From NCBI GenBank assembly GCA_026168455.1, contig CM047431.1:23439365-23503364 (forward strand): a stretch of DNA of 64,000 bases, in the 5' to 3' direction. The position numbers were made by a program, and so were the translations under genes. The stretch is from Theocolax elegans. Its lineage: Eukaryota; Arthropoda; Insecta; Hymenoptera; Cerocephalidae. The notes below the pieces were generated by a model. It searched no databases. It was not told where the DNA came from and worked only from the letters and a program-made list of their open reading frames with translations. Shown one piece after another: positions 21,586 to 31,639 of this stretch (positions are counted from its first letter, which is position 1; each line of letters starts with the position of its first letter).

Positions 21586-21795
21586 GTCTCCTAAGTCATC
21601 TGCGTATATTATTTTTTCAATTAAAAATATCGTGCACGTGTAAGTTAGTCTTTTGTATCTGTTCTGTGATGCGTTCAATTTTATTTAGAGATAAAAAGAA
21701 ACAAGGATATACATGTGCTTACGGTAAGTTTTTTGGACAGCTGATTCTCCGGGAGCTAAACACGCGTCAGCTCACAGTACTTAGAACCGTAGCGA

Positions 21796-21905
21796 CTGCG
21801 CAGCACATCGTCGATTATAGACGATGATTCCCCCTTCATAGAACATATTAGCCATCTAAATTTACCGCACAGGAGTACACGTGATAAATTCACAAACAGC
21901 ACGCG
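21796..21905 (+). repeat. CAGCACATCGT…GATGATTCCC motif, copy 2
   Basis: GCAGCACATCGTCGATTATAGACGATGATTCCCCC contains a perfect 7-bp hairpin (CATCGTC…GACGATG). Similarity to copy 3 continues through AATTTA…ATAAATT…ACAAACA for about 100 bp. Confidence 0.6.
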
Positions 21906-21939
21906 TGACCCCTCCCCCTCCTATTCTAATTAAATGATT

Positions 21940-22155
21940 TGCACTTTATTGAAATTGTTTGCGCATTATTTGCAATCGTTTGCACCTCAATTGCAAACAT
22001 TTGCACCTTGATAGCAATCGTTTGCACCTTGTTTGCAATCATTTGCACCTCGATTGCCAACATTTGCACCTTGATAGGAATCGTTTGCACCTTGATTGCA
22101 ATTGTTTGCACCTTGATAGCAATCGTTTGCACCTTGATAGCAATTGGTTGCACAT
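21940..22155 (+). repeat. 21-bp minisatellite (about 10 units)
   Basis: Tandem units of TTTGCACCTTGATAGCAATCG with variants. Because 21 is a multiple of 3, several frames stay open on both strands, giving 7-residue repeat peptides. I do not regard those as genes. Confidence 0.9.
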
Positions 22156-22336
22156 TCTAACCCCCCCCCCTTACCCTAAGTATATATCATTTTCCTAATA
22201 TAGATCACGCGCGCACACATAATTCCGTTTTTCTCTCTCTTTTCCAATGCGTTCGAATATGATTTATAGAAAGAGAGAGAAAGGCGTACATATGTACCTA
22301 CAAGGAGACCCTCATATGTTTGGGAAACGGATCGCG

Positions 22337-22946
22337 CCCAGCTTGTAGTACATGTTGTCTAATATAAAAATATGAAAAAAGCCAGAGCCGCAAATTCTAA
22401 CAATTGTTTTTTCAAAAGTTATACGCTGTTATAGCAAAATTTCCAAAAAAAAGAGACTTTCCTTTAAACGCTTATAACTTCTGACTTATAAAATATTGAC
22501 ATTCAAACCAAAGTTTACTGAAAAGCTGAGATAAAATAGATACATTTTAAAAAAAAGTACGTTCAAATTCGTTAAAATGGAGTAGAGCTATAACCAAATT
22601 AAGAATTAGTAGCAATTTTAAACAAAAATGGGGCAGTACAAATTTTATTGATTTTTTTAAGCTAAATTTCATCAAATTCTTAATTCGGCTATAACTCTGC
22701 TCCATTTTAACGGATTTGAACTTACTTTTATTCTAAAATGTATCTATTTTATCTCAGCTTTTCAGTAAACTTTAATTTAAATGTCAATATTTGATAGGTC
22801 AGAAGTTATAAGCGTTTAAAGGGAGGTCTCTTTTTTTTGGAAATTTTGCTTTAACAGCGTATAACTTTTGAAAAAACGATTGTTAGGGTTTGCGGCTCTA
22901 GCTTTTTTCATATTTTTATATTAGAAAATATATACTACAAGCTGGG
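22337..22946. mobile_element. Palindromic foldback element (~610 bp)
   Basis: The left end CCCAGCTTGTAGTA and the right end TACTACAAGCTGGG are exact reverse complements. The arms (about 290 bp each, e.g. AAAGCCAGAGCCGC / GCGGCTCTAGCTTT) remain largely complementary to a centre near 22640. No ORF. It separates motif copy 3 (22951) from the upstream sequence. Confidence 0.8.
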
Positions 22947-22950
22947 CACG

Positions 22951-23070
22951 ACAGTGCAGCACATCGTCAATTAAATACGATGATTCCCCCTTCATTGAAT
23001 ACGCAGCTTTCTAAATTTATCGTATAACAATTATGCGTGCGTAATAAATTAACAAACAACACCGCGAGAC
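22951..23070 (+). repeat. CAGCACATCGT…GATGATTCCC motif, copy 3
   Basis: GTGCAGCACATCGTCAATTAAATACGATGATTCCCCC with similarity to copy 2 extending to about 23065. It lies just upstream of the Polinton polymerase fragment and its TATA-like CGTATAAAAAC (23086). Confidence 0.6.
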
Positions 23071-24233
23071 CGCCTTTGCAAATCGTATAAAAACAGTTGT
23101 TATTACTAATCATAAGCATAAATACTTTGCAAGTTTCATAAAAGACGTGCTACCTCTGTTGACTACTATCATAAATCAAATTCTTGTACAACATCATAGT
23201 TTGAAAGTTGATACAGTACTGTCGGCAGAGTATGTAATTATGAAGAATGATGAAGAGACTACTGACATTAAGTACTTTAATACAAAGTCTATGCCTATTT
23301 TTTTTAACTACAGACTTGAAAGAATGGTTTATCTTGAATGTTCAACAACCTATCAGCGTCGATATGGAGGAATTTCCAGAAAAGGATTCGGGGTGGACTT
23401 TACGAAGTTTTTAAATCTTACCATAAAAAGCTGCAAATTTAACCCAATGAGAGGTAGCTCTTTTATCACTTTCCCGGAAGCTATCACGAGAAAGAAAGAT
23501 TGTATAAGTAAAGCTAATAAGGACAATGAATGTTTCAAGTGGGCTCTTTTATGTGCTTTACATCCAGTAAAATATAATTACAATCATGTCTTAAGCTATA
23601 GTCAATACAAAGATGAACTCAACTTTAAAGGTATAGAAGCAAGTTTGAAAAGCATAAAGATCTTTCTCGTCTAGTGAGAAGACAATTAGCTAATCGTCGT
23701 CATAAAGCACATATATTCAATCGCTGTTTGCATTATTTTTGATCTGATGATAGGTTATCAGTACATACAGCTGATTGTGAAAATATAAACGATGACAAAA
23801 TTGTGCTTTCCGAAAAGAAACAAAACATTCTTGAATTCAGAAACTTTAATTTTATGAATCGAGTACCATTAGTAGTGTATGGGGATTTTGAATGTTTGTT
23901 AAGACCTATCGAGAATGGGGAGCGCGCATACCAGCAACACGAAGCATATAGTGTTGGTTTCTTTATAAAATGTAGCTTTTATGACAAGAGATCTATCTAC
24001 AAGAGTTATCGCCAAATTGAACCAACAGATGAAGCTCCAGCAAAACGGTTCGTTCAAAATCTTCACAATCTCGCTATGGAGTTGGAAAGTATATATAAAA
24101 ATCCTAAGCAAATGAGAAATTTAACTCTGCAGGAGAAAGCTGATTTCGGAAGAGCCATATTATGCTACATTTGTGAAAAACCCTTTACTGATCAGGATAA
24201 AAGAGTTCGAGATCATTGTCATTTTACAGGAGA

Positions 24234-24316
24234 GTAAGTATAAAAAAAATAATAATAACATTCTTTCTTTTTTATCATTATTGTACAAATAAATTTATTG
24301 TAATTTTTTTCTATAG
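24234..24316 (+). other. Spliceosomal intron in the Polinton polymerase
   Basis: GTAAGT donor, TTTTTTTCTATAG acceptor, 83 nt. Removal joins the Cys/His motif to the following family-conserved region in frame. Confidence 0.7.
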
Positions 24317-24682
24317 ATATCAAGGAGGTGCTCATGAATCTTGTAACATTAATTATCAAGATTCAAGAAGAGTACCTGTGGTTTTTCATAACTTGAGCGG
24401 TTCCGATGCTCATTTACTTATCAAAGAGCTAGCAATCTGTTTCCCAGGACGTATGAGTATACTTCCTCAAACGAAAGAAATCATGCTGAGAAAGTGTGGC
24501 AAGCCTTCAACATTCAAACACTTGGACAGTATTCTGATCTGTATCTTAAGACTGACATATTACTTTTAGTTGAAGTCTTTGAGAATTTCAGATCAAATTG
24601 TCTTGAGGCTTATGGTTTGGATCCTGCCCACTACTATACGACACCTGGATTAACATGGGACGCAATGCTTAAGTACACAAAG

Positions 24683-24759
24683 GTACTTTTTTGACATTAT
24701 TCTAACACTTATTCTCTTTAATTTATCATATATTTCTAATTATACTTTGTGTAATATAG
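24683..24759 (+). other. Second spliceosomal intron in the Polinton polymerase
   Basis: GTACTT donor, GTAATATAG acceptor, 77 nt, in frame. The remnant at 27100-27143 keeps the donor half and the one at 29130-29170 keeps the acceptor half, which supports the same intron in other copies. Confidence 0.65.
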
Positions 24760-25183
24760 GTTAAACTTGAACTTCTAACGGACATAGACATTCTCATGTT
24801 TGTTGAACGCGGGATTCGAGGAGGGATTAGCCAATGTTGTAACCGTTATGCTAAAGCTAATAATAAGTACATGAGAGAAGATTATATCCCTGATGAAGAT
24901 GAAAAATACCTCATGTACTATGACGTTAACAATTTGTACGGATGGGCTATGACGCAGCCATTGCCATATGGCGGATTCAAATGGGTAGAAAATGTTGAAA
25001 GTTTAAACTTTAATCTTCCGGATGACTCTTCGCATGGATATATTCTCGAGGTTGATTTAGAATATCCTGAAAGTCTACATGATACCATAAGGATCTGCCA
25101 TTTTGTGCAGTGCACTTGGCACCTCCAGGATCTCGTCAGAAGAAGTTGATGACAACCTTACATTCTAAAGAGCGCTACGTTAT

Positions 25184-25493
25184 ACAAAATTGTGCTTCCC
25201 GAAAAGAAACAAAACATTCTTGAATTCAGAAACTTTAATTTTATGAATCGAGTACCATTTGTAGTGTATGGGGATTTTGAATGTTTGTTAAGACCTATCG
25301 AGAATGGAGAGCGCGCATACCAACAACACGAAGCATATAGCGTTGGTTTCTTTATAAAATGTAGCTTCGATGACAAGAGATCTATTTACAAGAGTTATCG
25401 TCAAATTGAACCAACAGATGAAACTCCAGCAAAATGGTTCGTTCAAAATCTTCACAATCTCGCTATGGAGTTGGAAAGTAGTATATTACGCAA
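25184..25493 (+). pseudogene. Second Polinton polymerase fragment (exonuclease region)
   Basis: From ACAAAATTGTGC this repeats 23795-24095 with few differences (for example LVVYG versus FVVYG). It joins the previous fragment directly at GTTATACA, suggesting recombination with ACA microhomology. It is broken off at 25493 by a MITE-like insertion. Confidence 0.8.
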
Positions 25494-26525
25494 CTAGTAA
25501 GCAAAATAGGTCGTTCCAACACGAGTCGGATTTGCAGCTCGAGCGAAGCGAGGGTGGCAAAAAGACGAGTGGGGATGGCCTATTTTCCTTACTAGTGGCG
25601 TATAATATTTTTTAACACTCCGTGCGTATTTTGCGTGTGCGAAACATGAGATTTTTTAATCGTGTGTGTAACATGACCGCCAATTGTTTTGCGAACTTCA
25701 GGTCGACGTTTGAATTGTAGGTTTTAAGGTTATCTGGACAGAGATTTTCCGAATCAACAAAGTATCGATAATATTAACTAAAATTTTAAATTGTTGAAAA
25801 GAAATGAGCTCAGATAGTGATTCGGAAGAAGCTTATGACGATTCAGTACCGACAGATATGGCTGATCAAGCAAATAATATTTTTAATAATTATAGTTCTT
25901 TACACAGATATATCGTATATAGTTGCATATAATATCTTATATATATATTCTTTTTATTACACATAGTTCTACATTTACTTTTTTTTCGTATACTCGTCTA
26001 ATTGTCACCCGAGCGTAGCGAGTGTAGCAAATCGACTAGTCTCGCTCCGCTCGGTTAATAACCTGGAAACTTATTAACGTGTTTCACTCACGGAGTGTTA
26101 AAATATAATATACGATACACGTACACGGAACAGGTGATCCACACACTCGTCTTATTTGTCGCCCTCGCTCCGCTCGGGCGTCAAACTCGACTCGTACGTG
26201 AATCACCTGTTTCGCGCACTTGTATCGTAATCTTCTATTTCCTGACAAGGTGGGAGAAATTTGACATTAAGAAGAGTGAAAATTCTTTTGATTGTAGCAT
26301 GTACGAAAAAACATAGCGCCATTTCTGCGAACCTAATATAAGAAGTTTTGACTGCGTTATATGTCTTGTTTTTCTGTCATCTTTCCCGCTCTCCCTCTCT
26401 CCCTCTATATCCTAATATTATATTATAAAGAAAAATTAAATAATTGTATTAAAATTTAATCATTTTCTTTTTGAGTGGGCAAAATAGTTCATTCCCCCAC
26501 TCTCAAAAGCATTTTGCTCACTAGT
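25494..26525. mobile_element. MITE-like insertion with ACTAGT(A/G)AGCAAAAT terminal inverted repeats
   Basis: Left end ACTAGTAAGCAAAAT (25494-25508) and right end ATTTTGCTCACTAGT (26511-26525) are inverted copies with one mismatch. Inside, an inverted pair AACACTCCGTG / CACGGAGTGTT (about 25612 / 26090) and four copies of the palindromic word CGAGCGNAGCGAG or its complement (about 25540, 26007, 26042, 26163) are present, plus an ACAGGTGAT/ATCACCTGT hairpin (26130-26215). No transposase. It interrupts the Polinton polymerase. Confidence 0.6.
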
Positions 26526-26599
26526 GAGGGAATGTGGTATTTTGCCCACGCAAAACAGGCCTCGAAAATCGAATTTCGCTCACCGCGTTAGGAAAAATA

Positions 26600-27290
26600 T
26601 ATTTCGTTTCCAAAGTATGACGATGGTACAGACGTCAATCTTCAATTTATCGATTCATTTAGATTCATGGCCTCGTCTCTGGATAAATGATCATCCTACT
26701 TGGAGAAGCTTGAAAATTTGGAAAAAATTTTCCAACAAAACCATGACTTCTCCTCTAAACAAATTGCTCTACTAAAGAGAAAGGGAGTCTTTCCCTATGA
26801 TTATGTTTCCTCCTTTGAGAAATTGAAAGAAGTTAATCTTCCGTCCAAAGCTGAATTTCATAGCAGTTTCTCTGATGATCACATTACTGACGAGCATTAC
26901 AATCACACTGAGAAAGTGTGGCAAGCCTTCAACATTCAAACACTCGGACAGGAATCTGATCTACATCTCAAAACTGACATATTACTTTTAGTTGAAGTCT
27001 TTGAGAATTTTAGATCCAATTGTCTTGAAGCTTACGGTTGGATTCTATCCACTACTATACGACACCTGGACTAACATGGGACGCGATGCTTAAGTGCACA
27101 AATGTATTTTTTGTCATTATTCTAACACTTTTTCTCTTTATTACGTTATACACTATCGTGCTCTCAAACAAGCACTCGAGCGATGGACTGGTTTTTAAAA
27201 AAGGTGGCATTGTGCTCTCCTATTTGATGAGTATCCATGGTTAAAGGAATACATTGATTTGTTCGTTCCACCCTTTAGTATAATGTACTG
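26600..27290 (+). pseudogene. Polinton polymerase fragment (central part)
   Basis: Readable as polymerase sequence from about 26605 through a TGA at about 26690 and an open stretch 26700-27074 (residues AFNIQTLGQ and [10 protein letters not shown] are shared with 24494-24594). A frameshift follows at about 27038. At 27100 it enters the donor half of intron 2 and then jumps (about 27143) to the RYVIHYRALKQ-type region, with more frameshifts, ending at a SINE. The block fills the gap missing from the 23-25 kb copy. Confidence 0.7.
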
Positions 27291-27600
27291 CCGGAGTGCC
27301 GACTGGTGGCTCATGGGTAAGCTCCCGACTCTCAACACCGAGGGTCGTGTGTTCGATCCCAGACGTGGACCCTAAAAATTTTTTCATTTGCTTTTCGAAC
27401 AACCGCACTCAGTGGATCACAGTGTCACTATAGTGACGGCCAGTTTCAAGTGCGCGTGGCGTTTCTTGCACTTGTCATGCATGAAGGCACGGGCATCTGA
27501 ACTATAGGGACGTTAGGACGCGAAGATTTAAGAGGATCGCGGTGTTCCATCGTGAGGACAGGAACTGTAATTAGTGCGACTAATACAGTGACCGATGATT
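27291..27600 (+). mobile_element. tRNA-derived SINE, copy 1 (degraded)
   Basis: An A-box-like GGTGGCTCATGGG and a B-box GTTCGATCCC at 27351-27360 are followed by a body shared with 29723-30040 (ACGGGCATCTGAAC…). Many single-base indels relative to the other copy. It sits at the same point of the polymerase gene as the second copy. Confidence 0.7.
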
Positions 27601-28427
27601 CGTCCGAGGACACAAGCACCACTGTTTCAAGTAACTGGTGTAGATATGTACGACATGATGAAACGAGATATCCAAGAATTTGACACCTCAGAATACACCG
27701 ATGTCAATCAGTTCAAAATGCCTCGGGTTAACAAAAAGATTGTTGGTTTAATGAAGGATGAGTGTAACGGCGAGATAATGTTGGAATTTGTTGGACTGAA
27801 AGCAAAATGTATAGCGCCAGAGTTGAAAATAGCAAGCCTATCAAGAAAGCTAAAGGTGTCAAATCATCTGTCGTAAAAGCAACGATTACTTTCGATGACT
27901 ACATCAGTTGCCTCTACGAAAATAAGGTGCTAACGAGAGAGCAAAGAAACATCAGATCTCGCAAACACATTATTCATACTGAGCGAGAAGTCAAGATAGC
28001 TCTTAGTGCTCGGGATAACAAGCGCTACTTACAACCTGGACAAACTGATACTCTACCATGGGGGCATTATCGAATACCCCCTCAGAGTATAGCGGAGGAG
28101 GAGAGTAGCACCAATGAGGATGTCGCTGAACTCCCCAATTATGATGATAAAGCCTTCGCTGAAGTGGCGAGAGCGAATAATATTGCAACACTCCCCACTT
28201 ACATAACTGCTAGCATCGAGCCGCCGACTGCCGCACTGGAGGGGAGGACCCTATATCAGCGGTTACGTTACACTGCTGAGCTCAGTGCAGACTCGAGCCA
28301 GTCGCAGCAGCAGCAGCAGCAGCAGACCTCGAGCCAACTACAACTCAGTGGTATACGCAGACGTGCTGACGACTACGACGACCAGCTAGCAGCAGCAAAA
28401 AGAATAAAAATTGGTCTAGACACTTGA
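27595..28427 (+). pseudogene. Polinton polymerase C-terminal part
   Basis: Two overlapping frames, 27595-27876 and 27807-28427, joined by one frameshift near 27830. The first contains the conserved MPRVNKKIVGLMKDE stretch of Polinton polymerases. The second contains KGVKSSVVKATITFDDY and a C-terminal tail with a (CAG)n-encoded Gln run at 28306-28325, and ends at 28427. The tail after the polymerase core is acidic and low in conservation. Together with 25184-27290 this is the 3' end of one polymerase gene. Confidence 0.7.
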
Positions 28428-28448
28428 CTTGAACAACAAATTTCTAAG

Positions 28449-28517
28449 GTAAATTTAGGTTCAACATTATCATTGTTACATACATGCACATATTAATTAC
28501 TTTCTTATTCATTACAG
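28449..28517 (+). other. Putative 5' UTR intron of the 28518 ORF
   Basis: CTAAG-GTAAAT donor and TTATTCATTACAG acceptor directly before the ATG at 28518; 69 nt. It may link the polymerase 3' end or a leader to the small ORF. Confidence 0.4.
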
Positions 28518-28820
28518 ATGGATTTCAGTGATCTCAATGATGTCGCTCGCGGAGGAGGATATCTTCCCACCAAAAAGATTGTTGAGCTGGAAAGAGACCA
28601 CAAGTATATGATAACAAAACTAAAAGAAGTCACAACCAAGTATGGTCTAAAAGTTGTTGCTGAACTGGATGAAAACTGTGATGTATTTCTACCTCAAAGA
28701 ATTTCAAATAGACTATTGAAGGATCGGAAGTATTTTGAAAATATCGCAAATGCTGCAAATAAAATGCAGGTCTTTATAACCTATAAAGGTGGATTCAACC
28801 TTGAATTTTCAAACAAGTAA
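28518..28820 (+). CDS. Small Polinton-associated ORF (100 aa), unknown function
   Basis: An open 100-codon frame between the polymerase 3' end and the convergent integrase. No signal peptide or membrane segment. It is mixed charged, with a short helix-prone Lys/Glu stretch (KIVELERDHKY) and no recognised domain. Its last ~60 codons and downstream sequence are repeated in damaged form at 30130-30312. Retention next to polymerase and integrase in both copies suggests it belongs to the element. I do not recognise a function. Confidence 0.45.
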   Translation: MDFSDLNDVARGGGYLPTKKIVELERDHKYMITKLKEVTTKYGLKVVAELDENCDVFLPQRISNRLLKDRKYFENIANAANKMQVFITYKGGFNLEFSNK

Positions 28821-29130
28821 ACATGTTGTTGTAAATATATATATAGGAGAAAGAAAAAGATATGATTTGTGTACATATTGATACTTAGTAATAAACAGCC
28901 AATTCATTCTCAATCGAAGTATTATATTTATTTTTTAAATTTTCCTGTTACATTATAGTTTGATGATTTAAATAATAAAAAAATTTACAATACATTGATT
29001 CATGAACACTTTTAAATACAATAGTTTAATAATATTTTTTTTGTTTATAAACTAGTTTTATTAATCCAACTATTGTGTGATTTGTCAAATCCAAGCCACT
29101 TTACAAAGACTTGATTGCCACGTTTCTTGA
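28821..29130 (-). other. 3' UTRs and tail of integrase gene, copy 1
   Basis: AT-rich; matches 30312-30625 closely. The last part (about 29040-29130) is the C-terminal end of the minus-strand integrase (CAAATCCAAGCCACTTTACAAAGAC), after which the sequence jumps at about 29131 to polymerase intron 2. Confidence 0.6.
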
Positions 29131-29720
29131 TATTTATAATATATTTTTAATTATTTTTTTTGTAATATAGTTTAAACTTGAACTTCTACCGGACATAGAC
29201 ATTCTCATGTTTGTTGAACGCGAGATTCAAGAAGGGATTAGCCAATGTAATCGTTGCTAATAATAAGTACATGAGAAAAGATTATAGCCCTGATGAAGAT
29301 GAAAAATACCTTATGTACTATGACGTTATTTCTACGGATGGACTATGACGCAACCATTGCCATATGGCGGATTCAAATGGGTAGAAAATGTTGAAAGATT
29401 AAACTTTAATGTTCCGGATGACTCTTTGCATGGATATATTCTCGAGGTTGATTTAGAACATTCTGAAAGTCTACATGATGCCCATATCGATCTACCATTT
29501 TGTACAGTGCACTTGGTGCCTCCTGGATCTCGTCAGAAGAAGTTGATGACAACCTTACATTCTAAAGAGCGCTACGTTATACACTATCGTGCTCTCAAAC
29601 AAGCACTCGAGCATGGACTGGTTTTAAAAAAGGTTCATTGTGCTCTCCTATTTGATGAGTATCCATGGTTAAAGGAATACATTGATTTGTATCGTTCCAA
29701 TTTTAGTATATGTACTGCCG
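29131..29720 (+). pseudogene. Polinton polymerase fragment, third copy (palm region)
   Basis: Starts in the acceptor half of intron 2 (TTTTTTGTAATATAG, to 29170). It continues through a damaged motif A region (LMYYDV then frameshift at about 29325) and the open frame 29345-29743 ([12 protein letters not shown] … HIDLPFCTVHLVPPG … FDEYPWLKEYIDLY). The SINE begins at about 29723 and supplies the last ORF residues. Gene parts after the insertion are not present here, so the polymerase is incomplete. Confidence 0.75.
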
Positions 29721-29722
29721 GA

Positions 29723-30045
29723 GCCGCGGTGGCTCATGGGTAGAGCTCCCGACTCTCACACCGAGGGTCGTGGGTTCGATCCCAGACGTGTACCTCTAAA
29801 AATTTTTTCATGTGCATTTTTCGAACACCGCGACTCAGTGGCTCAAAGTGTCACTATAATGTGACGCCAGTTCAGGTGCGCGTGCGTTTCGTGCACTTGT
29901 CAGTGCATGAGAGGCACGGGCATCTGAACTATAGGGAACGTTAGGGACGCGAAGATGTAAAGAGGATCGCGGTGGTTCCATCGGGAGGACAGGAAACTGT
30001 AATTATTAGACTAATTACAGTGACCGATGATATCTTCCGATGGAC
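29723..30045 (+). mobile_element. tRNA-derived SINE, copy 2 (better preserved)
   Basis: GCCGCGGTGGCTCATGGG (A-box region) and GGGTTCGATCCC (B-box, 29772-29783) spaced as in tRNA-type Pol III promoters, then a ~250-bp body without ORF ending near ACACAAGCACCACTG. A target-site duplication could not be set securely because the copy at 27291 shares both flanks. Confidence 0.7.
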
Positions 30046-30129
30046 ACAAGCACCACTGTTTCAACTACATGTGCTTTGTTTACAGACACACCGTTCACCT
30101 CCGTCGCTGATTAGCCCTGGCAGCATAAA

Positions 30130-30312
30130 TAAGTATGGTATAAAAGTTGTAGCTGAACTGGATAAAAACTGATGTATTTCTACCTCAAAGGATTTCAAAT
30201 AGACTATTGAAGGATCGGAAGTATTTTGAAAATATCACAAATGCTGTAAACAAAATGCAGGTCTTTATAACCTATAAAGGTGGATACAACCTTAAATTTT
30301 CGAACAAGTAAA
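30130..30312 (+). pseudogene. Damaged second copy of the 100-aa ORF
   Basis: Repeats 28635-28820 (GTATGGTATAAAAGTTGTAGCTGAACTGG…) with a premature stop (about 30171) and frameshifts. Preceded by unrelated sequence, so it has no start. Confidence 0.7.
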
Positions 30313-30541
30313 CATGTTGTTGTAAATATAGGAGAGAGAAAAAGATATGATTTGTGTATATATTGATTTTTACTTATAATAGTAATAAACAGCCACTTCA
30401 TTCTCAATCGAAGTATTTTATTTATTTTTTTAATTAACCTGTTACATTATAGTTTGATGATTTAAATAATAATTAAAAAAAAAATTTACAATACATTGAT
30501 TAATTAACACTTTAAACACAGTAGTTTAATAATGTTTTGTT

Positions 30542-31376
30542 TTATAAACTAGTTTTATTAATCCAACTATTGTGTGAGTTGTCAAATTCAAGCCACTTTA
30601 CAAAGACTTGATTGCCACGTTTCTTCAGAACTTTTTCCACGAGATAAACGTCAGGATAATGAACTTTCTGCAGTTCTTCTTCATAGAATCCTTCAGCAAT
30701 GGGTTGGTTCCGATAGCCATGCAGATGATACGTTGTTGGATTTGTAGCTGCTACTTTCGAGATTGTGAAGATTTCAGTAGACCAATTTGGTGTGTATCCT
30801 TTCTCAAATATTTGCTTCACATGACTCACTCGAACTGTATCACTAACGTTAAACTTTAGTTTTTTAGATTTGTATTTTTGGCTGAATCTTTTTAATACTT
30901 GGAGTCTGTTAGTTGTTGTCATATCTTTAGGCTTCATACCAATAGTTCTATGCTTATGATTGTTATAAGCTGTTAACAATTCAGATAACTTGTCTAACCA
31001 CTTGTAGTTTCCACGTAGACTAAATTGTTTCAACATAGCCTTTTTCAAAGTGCGGTTAAATTGTTTACAGATCGAAGCTTTGAGATTGCTGTAGGTAGAG
31101 TACAGATAGATATTGTATATCTGCATATAATTATGAATTTTTGTATTGTAGAACTCATCTCATCATCTCCAGTTTTTCTCTTTACAGGTACAGCCCAAGC
31201 ACATTTACTGTAAGCAAATATCTGTAGTCTTTATTCTCTTTAGCGTAAGGTATCATCTCTACTAGATCAGCTTGCCAGGTTTCATTTTGATCAAAAATTT
31301 TAAGTTTTCGTCGAGGATAATTACGTCTTGCTGGTTTGTTAAGTTCTGCAACCACTATTTGCTTTTTATGTTCCAT
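30542..31376 (-). pseudogene. Polinton retroviral-type integrase with C-terminal chromodomain
   Basis: The N-terminal part (31182-31376) reads like the start of an rve integrase core (ETWQADLVEM, with the first catalytic Asp). About 31126 downward resumes in a frame with the last core helix (RGNYKWLDKLSELLTAYNNHKH), the DTVRVSHVK barrel and a chromodomain-like end (VYLVEKVLKKRGNQVFVKWLEF). The centre, including the second Asp and the catalytic Glu, is lost or out of frame between the two pieces. In Polintons this enzyme inserts the element; the chromodomain is thought to steer it to chromatin. It is convergent with the 28.5-kb ORF, a usual relation at one end of these elements. Confidence 0.75.
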
Positions 31377-31591
31377 TATTTATCCAGATGTAGGTGTATT
31401 TTAATTGCTTTTATTTCATTTCTAAAATATTTTCCCATTACATCAATTACGTCACGATGTGATTCTATCATTGCATCCAAATTATCGACTATATCTTTCA
31501 GTTTAGTTGTAACTTCTGTTAAATTTTTAATCTCTGAGTTAACCATTTGCTGTAATGTATATAAATTTACTGCAACGTTCGATCCTACCAA
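31376..31591 (-). CDS. Short helix-rich ORF next to integrase, unknown
   Basis: A 71-codon open frame with heptad-like hydrophobic spacing (KNLTEVTTKLKDIVDNLDAM), so perhaps a coiled coil. It starts just upstream of the integrase fragment on the same strand. It may be a piece of a longer gene on this strand (31376-32450). Unknown function; may not be a gene in its own right. Confidence 0.3.
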   Translation of the reverse strand: MVGSNVAVNLYTLQQMVNSEIKNLTEVTTKLKDIVDNLDAMIESHRDVIDVMGKYFRNEIKAIKIHLHLDK

Positions 31592-31639
31592 GTTTACGTA
31601 CGAACACGTCGATGCTCATTTTAGAAATGATGTGTACTT

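Larger units (their letters stand above)
23147..25183 (+). pseudogene. Polinton/Maverick family B DNA polymerase, N-terminal to mid part, with two introns
   Basis: A protein-primed type B DNA polymerase replicates Polintons. Readable parts: N-terminal region (23147-23674), exonuclease region (23795-24233; YGDFECLL, then the CYICEKP…RVRDHCH Cys/His motif), LSGSDAHLL region (24317-24480), and the palm start with motif A ([10 protein letters not shown], about 24925-24950) to 25183. Two canonical GT-AG introns interrupt it: 24234-24316 and 24683-24759, both restoring frame. Breaks: a stop and frame change around 23670-23800, a deletion after about 24480 (the missing part exists at 26600-26930), and frame damage at about 25085. 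It ends abruptly at 25183, where a second polymerase fragment starts. Confidence 0.75.

Noticed and set aside
21940..22155. Possible CRISPR array
   Set aside because: Contiguous tandem units with no unique spacers, in a eukaryotic context.
21926..22198. ORFs encoding 7-residue repeats (IAIKVQT, LIAIVCT)
   Set aside because: Forced open by a 21-bp minisatellite; composition is that of the repeat on both strands.
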